14,341 bases of DNA from an uncultured bacterium (GCA_900551965.1 URYF01000037.1:1-14341); one strand, 5' to 3'; positions 1 to 8,481 are shown, counted from the stretch's first letter. Translations and numbers: made by a program. The notes: generated by a model from the letters alone, not told the origin.

Positions 1-1828
1 TTATCCCTTTTATTCCCGGAATTTTTAATAGGCGCCTTTCGACATCTCTTGCAACCCCATCTGTTCTTGATGCAGTTGACCCGTCAGGCAACTGAATCTG
101 TGTAAATACAGCCCCTCGGTCTTCAATCGGTAAAAATCCACGAGGAATTATAACAAACATTAAAACCGTGATAATTACAATTAGCAGAAGAACTGTTACT
201 GTCAGCTTCGCAGAATTGATGAAATACATAGTTCCTTCAAGATAATTATCCCTGATTTTGTCAAACAAATTATCAAAATCCTGAATAAACTTAAAATCAG
301 CTTTTTCTTTGTCGGATTTAAGGATTATTGTACAGAGTGCCGGTGCAAGTGTAAGGGCTACAAGAGTTGACAAACCGATTGATGAAGCTATACATAGAGC
401 AAACTGTCTGAACATTTGTCCCGTTATCCCACCCATAAATGAAACAGGAACAAATACAGCCATCAAGACTAATGATGTTGCTAGAACTGCGCCAAAAACC
501 TCTTTCATTGTGATTTCGGTTGCTTCTTTAGGTGTCTTACCCTCTTGAATATGCCGCTGAGTATTTTCCAATACAACGATTGCATCATCAACAACCAATC
601 CAACCGCCAATACTAGTCCAAATAGAATTAGAAGATTTATCGAAAATCCGAATAAATGCATGAATATAAATACACCGATTAAAGAAACAGGAATTGCCGC
701 AAATGGAATAAATGCAGCTCTAATAGTTCCTAAAAACATATATGTAACAATTGATACAAGTAATACGGCAAGCGCAACGGCACTGATAACCTCATGAATT
801 GATTCTCTTACAAATTCGGTTTCATCGTGCTTAATGCTGTACTCAATATCTTTTGGAAAAGATTTGGCAAGCTCTTTCATTTTATTTTGAATTTTGTTTG
901 ATAAATCAATAGCATTTGCTTCCGGCAGCTGATTTACAAGGACAATTGCCGAATTTTTACCATCAATTCGCGAAAAATTTGAATAGCTCTCAGCACCCAG
1001 TTCAACTCTTGCAACATCTTTTAGTTTAATCTGAGCACCTGTAGGCAGAGATTTTACAATAATATTTGAAAACTCTTCGGTACTTTTAAGCCTGCCTTTT
1101 GTCCTCATTGTAAGCTTAATCAACTGCTTATCTTTCATTGGCTCAACCCCTAATTCACCAGCAGGTGTTTGTATATTTTGAGCCTGAATTGCTGCAATAA
1201 TATCAGAACTTGAAAGTCCGTAATTCGCCATTCTATCCGCATCAAGCCAAATTCTCATTGAATAATTTGAAGAACCGAATACACTGACAGAACCAACCCC
1301 CTTAATACGTGCCAATTCGTCTTTTATGTATATATCTGCGTAATTTGAAATAAACAAATTATTATATGAATTATTGGGAGAATTAACACTAATCATCAAT
1401 AATCCGGGTCCCCCTGTTGATTTTTTTACCGACAATCCGTAACGACGAACTTCTTCCGGCAATCTTGGGGTTACAAGCTGCAACTGGTTTTGAACATTAA
1501 CAACTGCCATATCAGGATCTGAACCGACTTCAAAATATAGTGTTAATTTATAAGTTCCGTTTTGAGATGTTGACGACATATAAATCATATCCTGCACACC
1601 GTTTAATTGAGCTTCTAACGGTGCAGCTACGGTCGATTCTATAACATCAGAACTTGCGCCGGAATAAGTTGCTGATACAACAACCTGAGGCGGAGTGATT
1701 GAGGGGTACTCTTCCAGAGGAAGAGATTTTATCATAAGTATTCCTGCAAGCAAAATCGCAAGCGAAATTACGATAGCAAGTTTAGGGCGCTTGATAAACA
1801 AGCTTCCTGCATTGTTATTATTTGACAT
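1..1828 (-). CDS. RND multidrug efflux pump, inner-membrane transporter (N-terminal 609 residues; C-terminus outside window)
   Basis: This is a proton-driven AcrB/MexB-like (HAE1) exporter of the inner membrane, expected to work with the adaptor encoded just upstream and an outer-membrane TolC-type channel. Reading from ATG at 1828, the frame stays open to the left edge. Residues about 13-33 form TM1. A large periplasmic porter loop follows, then a TM block from about residue 345 to 500. TM4 carries the proton-relay pair D414-D415 in GLVVDDAIVVLEN, the match to AcrB D407-D408. A second large periplasmic loop begins after a TM at about 541-561. About 60% of the usual 1030-1050 residues are present. 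AAGGA lies six bases before the ATG, and the gene starts 20 bases after the adaptor stop, so the two are surely cotranscribed. The substrate cannot be read from sequence. The family call is very secure. Confidence 0.95.
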   Translation of the reverse strand, partial: MSNNNNAGSLFIKRPKLAIVISLAILLAGILMIKSLPLEEYPSITPPQVVVSATYSGASSDVIESTVAAPLEAQLNGVQDMIYMSSTSQNGTYKLTLYFEVGSDPDMAVVNVQNQLQLVTPRLPEEVRRYGLSVKKSTGGPGLLMISVNSPNNSYNNLFISNYADIYIKDELARIKGVGSVSVFGSSNYSMRIWLDADRMANYGLSSSDIIAAIQAQNIQTPAGELGVEPMKDKQLIKLTMRTKGRLKSTEEFSNIIVKSLPTGAQIKLKDVARVELGAESYSNFSRIDGKNSAIVLVNQLPEANAIDLSNKIQNKMKELAKSFPKDIEYSIKHDETEFVRESIHEVISAVALAVLLVSIVTYMFLGTIRAAFIPFAAIPVSLIGVFIFMHLFGFSINLLILFGLVLAVGLVVDDAIVVLENTQRHIQEGKTPKEATEITMKEVFGAVLATSLVLMAVFVPVSFMGGITGQMFRQFALCIASSIGLSTLVALTLAPALCTIILKSDKEKADFKFIQDFDNLFDKIRDNYLEGTMYFINSAKLTVTVLLLIVIITVLMFVIIPRGFLPIEDRGAVFTQIQLPDGSTASRTDGVARDVERRLLKIPGIKGI

Positions 1829-1848
1829 AGTGTATCCTTATCCGGTTA

Positions 1849-3015
1849 TTATTTATTATCTGATATATCTGGGGTATTATTCTTTGCCATTTCGTCCTTA
1901 GACACTATATTTATCGGTGCTCCCGGAACAACTTTTAAGATTCCGTCTACAATCACTTTATCTCCTTGAGTTAAACCTTCAGTTACAATCCAATTATCAT
2001 CAGATTGTCCTTGAACTTTTATATAAGTCAACTTTGGCAGTCCTTCATTATCAAGTTTATAAACATATTTACCCTCTTGATTTTCCTGAACAGCAACAAT
2101 AGGTACAACCGGCATGTTAACCGGATTATTAGCATAAAGCCTTACAGTTACAAATTCTCCGTGTAAAAGTCTGTTTTCCGGATTTTGAAACGTTGCTCTT
2201 AATGTTACTGTACCTGTTGATTGGTCAACTTTATTATCTAAAAAGTCCTGAACACCGTTAGTTTCATATTTTTTATCATTTTGGAAAAACAGTTCTACCC
2301 TTCTTTTTTCATTAGCTTTTTTATCAATTGATCTGAGAGCCGCATAATCCTCAGATGATATCGGAAAAGTTACATAAATCGGATTTGTACTATTAATTGT
2401 AGTTAAAGAGCCGGATGATGGTGTTACATAATTGCCGACGGTAACATCAATAATTCCAATCCTGCCATCTACAGGAGCTTTCACTTTTGTATAATTTAAA
2501 CTGCGATTTGTATCCTTAAAACTTGATTCTGCAGCAGTCAATTGTGCCTTTAACGCATTACGATTGGCAAGAATTTCATCATATCTGGATTTTGCAATAT
2601 AATCCTGTTTTACAAGTTCTTCGGCTCGACTTAATTGCTTATCGGCATAAGCCAATTGAGCTTTTATATTTTGAATATTTGCCCCTGCAGTATTTGAAGC
2701 GTTTTGATACTCGGCAGGCTCAATGAGAAAAAGAGTTTCTCCTGCTTTTACATAATCACCCTCTTTGAAAAAACTTTTCTGCAGGTAGCCTGAAATTCTA
2801 GCCATAATACTAACCTGATATTTAGATACAACGCGTCCCGGAGCATCAAAACTTTCTATAACACTTTTGTTTTTTATAACTTCAACAGTGACATCAGGTG
2901 CAGGACGATTTTTCATAGCCTCGTTCTTTAAATAAGATGCAGCATAAGTATAAACAAATCTTATCCCTACCGCAATTAGTATGCATAATAAAATAATTAT
3001 AATCTTTTTTTTCAT
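1849..3015 (-). CDS. RND efflux periplasmic adaptor (membrane fusion protein, AcrA/MexA-like)
   Basis: This adaptor links the RND pump to an outer-membrane channel. The protein has 388 residues from ATG 3015. Residues 5-22 are a hydrophobic anchor after three lysines. No proper lipobox is present (ILLC lacks a small residue before Cys), so it is probably anchored by this helix rather than by lipid. The first half of the lipoyl-like domain is at about 66-100, the alpha-helical hairpin at about 102-172, and the second lipoyl half at 173-200 (TKVKAPVDGRIG). The beta-barrel and membrane-proximal domains follow. I prefer ATG 3015 over an in-frame TTG at 3027 because that TTG overlaps the ribosome-binding GGAG, seven bases before the ATG. 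It sits 60 bases after rdgB and 20 before the pump. No TolC-type gene lies inside the window. Confidence 0.94.
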   Translation of the reverse strand: MKKKIIIILLCILIAVGIRFVYTYAASYLKNEAMKNRPAPDVTVEVIKNKSVIESFDAPGRVVSKYQVSIMARISGYLQKSFFKEGDYVKAGETLFLIEPAEYQNASNTAGANIQNIKAQLAYADKQLSRAEELVKQDYIAKSRYDEILANRNALKAQLTAAESSFKDTNRSLNYTKVKAPVDGRIGIIDVTVGNYVTPSSGSLTTINSTNPIYVTFPISSEDYAALRSIDKKANEKRRVELFFQNDKKYETNGVQDFLDNKVDQSTGTVTLRATFQNPENRLLHGEFVTVRLYANNPVNMPVVPIVAVQENQEGKYVYKLDNEGLPKLTYIKVQGQSDDNWIVTEGLTQGDKVIVDGILKVVPGAPINIVSKDEMAKNNTPDISDNK

Positions 3016-3017
3016 TA

Positions 3018-3027
3018 AATTCTCCAA
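3018..3027 (-). promoter_or_regulatory. Ribosome binding site deciding the adaptor start
   Basis: On the minus strand the sequence TTTTGGAGAATTTAATG places GGAG seven bases before ATG 3015. The competing TTG start at 3027 contains the first bases of this same site, so it would have no binding site of its own at proper spacing. The shorter reading is therefore favoured. Confidence 0.75.
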
Positions 3028-3075
3028 AAGAATAAGTAACTATTAGGATTTAAAAACGAGGATATGCGGTTGTAA

Positions 3076-3651
3076 TTATTGCATTAATTCGGATTTTACA
3101 TAAGATAAAATTTTATTCAGAGCAATACTCCTATGCGAAACCGAATTTTTTAAATCCTCTGACATTTCTGCCATAGTAACCCCGTATCCGTCAACTTCAA
3201 AAACAGGATCATATCCAAATCCGTTTACACCTGCTTGATGATGTGCAATTTTACCATAACACTCTCCTGTATCTTTATATAAAATTCTGCCTGTTTCATC
3301 TACAAGAGTCATAGCACAAACAAATTTTGCTTTCCTATTACCTGAGTCGGCAAGATTAGCCAAAAGCTTGTTAATTCTGTCTTGCGCTGTATCTGCATAA
3401 CGAGCGGAATGTATTCCGGGTTCTCCGTTTAATGCTTCAACACACAAACCTGAATCATCAGCGAGCGCAATATTTCTTGACAGTATTGCGGCTTCTTTTG
3501 CTTTAATATAAGAATTCTCTTCAAATGTTGTACCATTTTCAATCGGATTAAAATCAGCAGGTGGAAGAACAAATTCAATTCCTGAACCTTTTGATATTTC
3601 ATTAATCTCCTGTAACTTATGTGGATTCCCCGTTGCAAAAACTATTTTCAT
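3076..3651 (-). CDS. rdgB: XTP/dITP diphosphatase (RdgB/HAM1 family)
   Basis: This cytosolic housekeeping enzyme hydrolyses non-canonical purine triphosphates (dITP, XTP) to monophosphates, keeping deaminated bases out of DNA and RNA. The 191-residue protein has the usual family length and all signature blocks: TGNPHK at 7-12, ENSYIKA at 45-51 (metal-binding Glu), ADDSGL at 64-69 (catalytic Asp pair), PGIHSARYA at 78-86, GFGYDPVF at 144-151 and SHRSIAL at 172-178. The start is fixed by the conserved MKIVFATGN beginning. It starts six bases after the uppS stop. The only strong SD-like string, CGGAGG at 3675-3670, is 18 bases away inside uppS, so translation is probably coupled to uppS. Cotranscription with uppS and ilvD is inferred from spacing. 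Confidence 0.97.
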   Translation of the reverse strand: MKIVFATGNPHKLQEINEISKGSGIEFVLPPADFNPIENGTTFEENSYIKAKEAAILSRNIALADDSGLCVEALNGEPGIHSARYADTAQDRINKLLANLADSGNRKAKFVCAMTLVDETGRILYKDTGECYGKIAHHQAGVNGFGYDPVFEVDGYGVTMAEMSEDLKNSVSHRSIALNKILSYVKSELMQ

Positions 3652-3657
3652 AATAAA

Positions 3658-4371
3658 CTATTTACCATACCTCCGATGTCTGTTTCCAAATTCTTCTATA
3701 CACTGAGCCAAAAGTTTTTTATCAAATTCCGGCCAAAACTCATTTTTGATGATAATTTCAGAATATGCAATCTGCCAGAGTAAGTAATTTGAAATTCTTT
3801 GCTCTCCGCCTGTTCTTACTAAAATGTCAGGATCCGGAATCTGTGCTGTATATAAATTATTTGATATAAGTTCAGGTGTAATATCCTCAGATAAGACTCC
3901 TGATTTAACAATATTTTTAACTGCATTTGTAATCTCATCACGCGAACCGTAATTTAATGCAATTTGTAATGATACACCTGTATTATTTTTTGTAGTCTCA
4001 ACCGCATTTTCTAAAATCTTTTGTAGTTTATCTGATAATCTTGATAAATAGCCAATAAAATGAATTTGGACATTTTCCCTATGCATTTCATCAAGTTCAT
4101 TTGTTAAAGTTACGGCAACAAGATTCATTAGAAAATCAACTTCTTCTTGTTTACGATTCCAATTTTCAGTTGAAAAAGCATAAACTGTCAAATATTTAAC
4201 ACCAAAATCATTACATGCACGAAGAGTTGCTTTTAGGGCTTCAACACCTTTTTTATGACCAACAGCAGAAGGCAGATTTTTTTCCTTAGCCCAGCGCCTG
4301 TTACCGTCCATAATTATTGCGACGTGTTTTAAATCAGTGTCCCTAATTATATTTTTAATATCACTGTCCAT
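3658..4371 (-). CDS. uppS: Isoprenyl transferase / undecaprenyl diphosphate synthase
   Basis: This cis-prenyltransferase extends farnesyl diphosphate with isopentenyl diphosphate to the C55 carrier needed for peptidoglycan and other surface polymers. It acts at the cytoplasmic face of the membrane. The protein has 237 residues, close to the bacterial norm. Visible blocks are HVAIIMDGNRRWA (16-28, catalytic D22), YAFSTENW (64-71), the NYGSRDEI block (140-147), and PDPDILVRTGGEQRISN (179-195) leading into LLWQIAYSE (197-205) with the conserved Arg residues and metal-binding E205. The ATG overlaps the ilvD stop in TAATG, and GGAG lies ten bases upstream, so it is translationally coupled to ilvD. 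Chain length is assumed C55 from the family; sequence alone does not prove it. Confidence 0.96.
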   Translation of the reverse strand: MDSDIKNIIRDTDLKHVAIIMDGNRRWAKEKNLPSAVGHKKGVEALKATLRACNDFGVKYLTVYAFSTENWNRKQEEVDFLMNLVAVTLTNELDEMHRENVQIHFIGYLSRLSDKLQKILENAVETTKNNTGVSLQIALNYGSRDEITNAVKNIVKSGVLSEDITPELISNNLYTAQIPDPDILVRTGGEQRISNYLLWQIAYSEIIIKNEFWPEFDKKLLAQCIEEFGNRHRRYGK

Positions 4372-6026
4372 TATACAATTGCTCCATGAGAGGCATCTTG
4401 AACATTTTTTGCATATTTTGCAAGATAGCCTGACTTACATTTTAATTCAAACGGTTTTAAATTTGCTCTGCGCCTTGAAAGTTCATCTTCTGAAACAAGA
4501 AGAGAAATTTGACGGGTATTTATATCAATTTTAATTTTATCACCATCTTGAATTAATGCGATATTTCCGCCTTCAGCTGCTTCCGGGCAAACATGACCGA
4601 TACAAATTCCACGGGTTCCGCCGGAAAATCTTCCATCAGTAATCAGAGCACAGCTTGTACCTAAACCCTTCCCAACAAGTAAAGAGGTAGGAGCAAGCAT
4701 TTCTCGCATACCGGGTCCGCCTTTTGGACCTTCATACCTGATTATAAGAATATCTCCAGGTTTAATTTTATCTTCTTCCAAAGCTGCCATTGCATCTTCT
4801 TCACTATCAAAAGTTTTTGCAACACCTTCAAATTCATAGCAGGATTCATCAATTCCGGAAATTTTTGTTACACAGCCACCCGGGGCAAGATTACCGTATA
4901 AAATCCCTAACCCCGGCTTTGTTGTAAGCGGTTTTTCGTAAGGATGGATTAAATCAGTATTAACATAAGCATCTTTAGAGATTTCAGATAATTTAAGACC
5001 GCAAACAGTATTTTTGTCAACAATTCCGATATTTGCATCAACTAAAGTCTTCATTAAAGCAGGAACACCGCCGCCTTTATGAAAATCAGTCATTGTAGGT
5101 TCCGCTGCCGGGTCAAGCTTAACAACTTGATGAATTTTATGACTTAATTCCTCAAAATCTTTTAAACTTACATCAATTTCACCGGCATTAGCAAGAGCTA
5201 AAATATGTAAAAAAGAATTTGTGGAGCCGCCCATCCCTAAATCACAAATAATAGCATTCCTCAGGGTATCTTTGTCAATAATATCAAGAGGTTTTATGTT
5301 ATTACGGACAAGCTCAACAATCTGCATACCGCTATCAAAAGCTATACGGCGTTTTTTAGAAGAAACTGCAGAAGAAGTTGCGCAAAACGGAAGACTCATT
5401 CCCATAGCTTCTGCTAAGCAAGCCATAGTATTTGCAGTGTACATACCCTGGCAAGAACCTGCGGAAGGGCAAGACTCTTCTTCCAATTCTAAAAGCCTGT
5501 TTTGGTCAATAACACCATTTCTGAATTTTCCAACAGCCTCAAAAGACCCTTTTATCATTGTTAACTTTTCACAGCGGCTTTCCCCATCAAGCATAGGACC
5601 CGCAGTCACAATAATAGTCGGAATGTTTATTCTCAAGGCAGCAATAAGCATTCCCGGAGTTATCTTATCGCAGTTTGATAATAGAACCAGCCCGTCAAGC
5701 TGGTGAGCTTCTGCAACAGTTTCAACACAATCTGCAATCAAATCTCTTGATGGCAGAGAATAACGCATTCCGCAATGCCCCATGGAAATTCCATCACAAA
5801 CCGCCGGCACACCAAAAATAAACGACTGTCCGCCACCTGAATGAATACCTTTTTCTATCTGCCGTTCCAAATCCCTCATTCCGATATGTCCCGGAACGAG
5901 ATCCGAAAACGAACTTGCAATTCCGATAAATGGAGCTTTTATATTTTTTTTGCTAACCCCAGTTGCCATCAATAACCCCCTATGAGGTGTTCTGGCAATC
6001 CCCTTTTTTATACTATCACTTCTCAT
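4371..6026 (-). CDS. ilvD: Dihydroxy-acid dehydratase
   Basis: This cytosolic Fe-S enzyme dehydrates 2,3-dihydroxy-isovalerate and 2,3-dihydroxy-3-methylvalerate to the 2-oxo acids of valine, leucine and isoleucine synthesis. From ATG 6026 it has 551 residues and the family opening MRSDSIKKGIARTPHRGLL. Conserved cluster cysteines are C119 (NCDKITPGM) and C192 (SCQGMYTANTM). The catalytic serine region GRFSGGTRG has S468. The position where many [2Fe-2S] members have PCN instead reads VPGH (44-47), as in E. coli, so an oxygen-labile cluster is possible. A TTG-started extension to 6077 would add 17 hydrophobic, non-conserved residues and is rejected. There is no SD before the ATG; a TGTTATAAT box ends seven bases upstream. 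uppS overlaps its stop. No other ilv gene is in view. Confidence 0.96.
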   Translation of the reverse strand: MRSDSIKKGIARTPHRGLLMATGVSKKNIKAPFIGIASSFSDLVPGHIGMRDLERQIEKGIHSGGGQSFIFGVPAVCDGISMGHCGMRYSLPSRDLIADCVETVAEAHQLDGLVLLSNCDKITPGMLIAALRINIPTIIVTAGPMLDGESRCEKLTMIKGSFEAVGKFRNGVIDQNRLLELEEESCPSAGSCQGMYTANTMACLAEAMGMSLPFCATSSAVSSKKRRIAFDSGMQIVELVRNNIKPLDIIDKDTLRNAIICDLGMGGSTNSFLHILALANAGEIDVSLKDFEELSHKIHQVVKLDPAAEPTMTDFHKGGGVPALMKTLVDANIGIVDKNTVCGLKLSEISKDAYVNTDLIHPYEKPLTTKPGLGILYGNLAPGGCVTKISGIDESCYEFEGVAKTFDSEEDAMAALEEDKIKPGDILIIRYEGPKGGPGMREMLAPTSLLVGKGLGTSCALITDGRFSGGTRGICIGHVCPEAAEGGNIALIQDGDKIKIDINTRQISLLVSEDELSRRRANLKPFELKCKSGYLAKYAKNVQDASHGAIV

Positions 6027-6042
6027 AATAATCATTATAACA
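6027..6042 (-). promoter_or_regulatory. Extended -10 promoter candidate for ilvD-uppS-rdgB, placed for a leaderless start
   Basis: In the 58-base gap between the nagA-like gene and ilvD, the minus strand reads TGTTATAAT, a perfect extended -10 (TGnTATAAT; hexamer at 6039-6034). The next seven bases are GATTATT and then ATG at 6026, so the expected transcript start falls on or one base before the initiation codon. No convincing -35 is present (TGTGTT at 17-base spacing is weak), which extended -10 promoters tolerate. AT-rich DNA makes chance TATAAT common, so confidence is moderate. Confidence 0.5.
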
Positions 6043-6084
6043 TTAAAATATCCAATAACACAGAAATACTTAAACAAAAAGATT

Positions 6085-6996
6085 TTAAGAATTTGTTACA
6101 ACATCAACTATATTGAAATTCTCGTCCCATTCAACATATCCAAAGGACTCCAAATTATGATAATCATACGAATTAGAAATATATTGAGAAATAAACAAAT
6201 CTTTTTCCCCAAGGATTTTTACAATATCCGGTAAAAGTTTTGAACTTCCGGCAAGGGTTCCATCAGAGGAAGCCGCTCTTTCACCATCATAATAGATCTT
6301 AGAACCTGCAAATTCAAACTCTGATAAATCACTATGAGTGCACGGCAGACAATCTGATACAAGCAGAATTTTATTCATTTGCTTTGTTTTAAATAATAGT
6401 TTCAGCGCATCATTTGAAACATGAACTCCATCAGCAATAATTTCTGTATAAATATCATCACAAATTAAAGCAGAAAGTGCCGTGGATTTTCCCCTGTGCG
6501 TAATCCCGCTCATTGCATTAAAAGTATGGGTTGTACCGTCACATTTACTCAAATCTGCCCCAACACAGTGCCCTGCTTGAACCTTCACACCTTTAGAGCG
6601 AAGATATTCTAACAATTCCGACTCTGCTAACTCAGGAGCAAGCGTTACTATTTTGATAAAATCATCTTCAATCAATTTATAATTTTCAACTGTCGGAAGA
6701 TAAAAAAGTTCAGAATTATGAATACCTTTTTTCTCAGGATTTAAAAAGATACCCTCAAGATGAACCCCGCAAATTTTTGCCATATTAAGAGTCTGCTTTG
6801 CCGCAGCACCTTTAATAACTTGAATTTGGCATTTGATATTTTCTACAGTATCAGTCACAAGGGTCGGGAAAATGTAGCCGACTCCCTCTTTTAAAATTCT
6901 TTCTGCTACATACAATATTTCCTCTTCAGAAGCTTTGTTAAAATCAACTCCGTAACAGCCATGAAAATGCTGTTCAACAAGTAACTTTGTTCTCAT
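6085..6996 (-). CDS. nagA: NagA-like N-acetylglucosamine-6-phosphate deacetylase, short form
   Basis: NagA removes acetate from GlcNAc-6-P, giving GlcN-6-P for wall-sugar recycling or glycolysis. This protein has 303 residues against about 380 for typical NagA. Core motifs remain: HFHG (H10, H12), GVHLEGIFLNPEKKGIH (77-93, metal Glu E81), VTLAPE (117-122), AGHC (H143), THTFNAM (H157), IIADGVHV (H192), the catalytic Asp in LLVSDC (D215) and SSDGTLAGSS (243-252). What is missing is the N-terminal 50 or so residues before the HxH motif, and the C-terminus is compressed, so the flanking beta-sandwich appears to be lost. The start looks real: AAGGA lies eight bases before the ATG and the gene begins 11 bases after murE. 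A role in peptidoglycan sugar salvage is inferred from family and neighbours. A different acyl-amino sugar substrate is possible. Confidence 0.82.
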   Translation of the reverse strand: MRTKLLVEQHFHGCYGVDFNKASEEEILYVAERILKEGVGYIFPTLVTDTVENIKCQIQVIKGAAAKQTLNMAKICGVHLEGIFLNPEKKGIHNSELFYLPTVENYKLIEDDFIKIVTLAPELAESELLEYLRSKGVKVQAGHCVGADLSKCDGTTHTFNAMSGITHRGKSTALSALICDDIYTEIIADGVHVSNDALKLLFKTKQMNKILLVSDCLPCTHSDLSEFEFAGSKIYYDGERAASSDGTLAGSSKLLPDIVKILGEKDLFISQYISNSYDYHNLESFGYVEWDENFNIVDVVTNS

Positions 6997-7007
6997 AAAC
7001 CTTTTCC

Positions 7008-8465
7008 TTATATAACGCTTCCAGCAAAGACTTTTTTAGCTTGTTCCCTATCATCAAAATGGATTGTTTTATCTTTCAATATTTGATAATCTTCATGACC
7101 TTTACCAGCAATAACAACAACGTCATTATTATCAGCAATTGACTTTAACAGAGCAATAGCTTCTCCTCTATCCGGCTCTACGGTTACAATATCAGGATCA
7201 ATAATATCTGTGATAATTTGCTGAGGATCTTCAGAGCGCGGATTATCACTGGTTATAATTATTTTATCAGCAAGTTTTTGCGCTATTGCTCCCATTTTAG
7301 GTCTTTTTGTTGCATCTCTGTCGCCGCCGCAACCAAATAGACAAATAAGTTTACCATCAGCAGGCGTAATTTCTCTTGCTGATTTCAAAACATTTTCCAA
7401 ACCGTCAGGTGTATGCGCGTAATCAACAATAACAAGAGGTTTTTTATTTACGACTTCAAACCTTCCGGCAACCCCGTGAACGTTTTGTAAAGCTTTTAGA
7501 GCAACCTTAATATCAATCCCAATAGCAAGAGCAGCAGTTAAAGCAGCCAGTACATTATAAACACTAAACATACCGTTCATGTGAAGATTTACACTGTATT
7601 CAACCCCTCTAATCAAAAGTTTAAACTCTGCTCCGTTAAGCGAAAATCTTATATCTCTTGCCATAACATCAGCATCAGATTTTACACCGTAGGTGAATTT
7701 ATTAACACCTTCAGGAACTACAGATAGGAATCTTTCACCATATTCATCATCTAGATTAATTATAGCAAAATCACCTTCAGAAAGACGTTCAAATAGTAAT
7801 GCTTTTGCCTTAAAATAATTTTCCATAGTAATGTGGTAATCCAAATGGTCCTGAGTAAGATTTGTAAACACCGCCCCATTAAATCTGCAGCCACCGACAC
7901 GATTTTGCTCAAGCGCATGAGAACTCACTTCCATAACTACATTATCAATTTTTTCAACATCTTTTATCATTCTTAAAGTAGCCTGCAGCTCCGGAGCTTG
8001 AGGGGTTGTATGTTTTGCATCTCTGTATTCGCTGGTAGAAGATAATTTATATCCTAACGTCCCGATTAGCGCGCATTTTTGAGAATTTTCCTCAAAAATC
8101 TTTTGAATTAAATGAGTAACAGTTGTTTTCCCGTTTGTTCCGGTTATACCAACAAGATTAATTCCTTTAGACGGGCTAGAATAAAATCTGTCAGCAATAT
8201 CTGCAATTTTATGTCTTGTTGAATCAACCTGAACCTGAGGAACTTTAACACCATCAACTTTTCTTTCAACAAGTAAAGCTGCCGCCCCGTTATCAATAGC
8301 CATATGTGCAAACTCATGTCCGTCAGTATGTTCGCCTGCTAAACAAATAAAAATATCACCTTTCTTGGTAGTTTTTGAATTGTATGAAATACCTGTAATC
8401 TCAACATTTTTAAAGTTAATAAGATCTTCATATTTTAAATATTCAATCAATTCATCAAGTTTCAT
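7008..8465 (-). CDS. murE: UDP-MurNAc-L-Ala-D-Glu:meso-diaminopimelate ligase
   Basis: MurE is the cytosolic Mur ligase that adds the third amino acid to the peptidoglycan stem peptide, using ATP. The 485-residue protein shows the N-terminal UDP-binding domain (1-100), the ATP loop GITGTNGKTT at 106-115, HTTPQAPELQ at 152-161 with the family's substrate-contact residues, the lysine of the AKALLF segment (about K221, carbamylated in known MurE structures), and a C-terminal domain with DNPRSEDP at 407-414. DNPR is the signature for meso-diaminopimelate rather than lysine, so the wall is predicted to be A2pm type. AAGGAG lies eight bases before the ATG. It starts 16 bases after the PBP gene, the usual ftsI-murE order, but murF does not follow. 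Confidence 0.97.
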   Translation of the reverse strand: MKLDELIEYLKYEDLINFKNVEITGISYNSKTTKKGDIFICLAGEHTDGHEFAHMAIDNGAAALLVERKVDGVKVPQVQVDSTRHKIADIADRFYSSPSKGINLVGITGTNGKTTVTHLIQKIFEENSQKCALIGTLGYKLSSTSEYRDAKHTTPQAPELQATLRMIKDVEKIDNVVMEVSSHALEQNRVGGCRFNGAVFTNLTQDHLDYHITMENYFKAKALLFERLSEGDFAIINLDDEYGERFLSVVPEGVNKFTYGVKSDADVMARDIRFSLNGAEFKLLIRGVEYSVNLHMNGMFSVYNVLAALTAALAIGIDIKVALKALQNVHGVAGRFEVVNKKPLVIVDYAHTPDGLENVLKSAREITPADGKLICLFGCGGDRDATKRPKMGAIAQKLADKIIITSDNPRSEDPQQIITDIIDPDIVTVEPDRGEAIALLKSIADNNDVVVIAGKGHEDYQILKDKTIHFDDREQAKKVFAGSVI

Positions 8466-8481
8466 AATTTATATCTCCTTA

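Noticed and set aside
309..548. Short plus-strand frames within the RND pump, adaptor, PBP and IlvD genes (also 1695-1901, 8675-8992)
   Set aside because: All lie antisense to clear conserved genes and their translations show no family features.
3016..3075. Possible terminator or new promoter between rdgB and the efflux adaptor
   Set aside because: A short T-run follows GC-containing sequence, but no inverted repeat can pair, and no -10/-35 pair stands out; it is left undecided.
5221..5706. 161-codon open frame on the plus strand inside ilvD
   Set aside because: It is antisense to a strongly conserved gene, has no recognisable domain and no ribosome site, and is best read as a shadow of ilvD codon use.
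6027..6077. Seventeen-residue N-terminal extension of IlvD from a TTG codon
   Set aside because: The extension is hydrophobic and not family-like, and it covers the promoter-like TGTTATAAT; MRSDSIKKG is the normal IlvD beginning.
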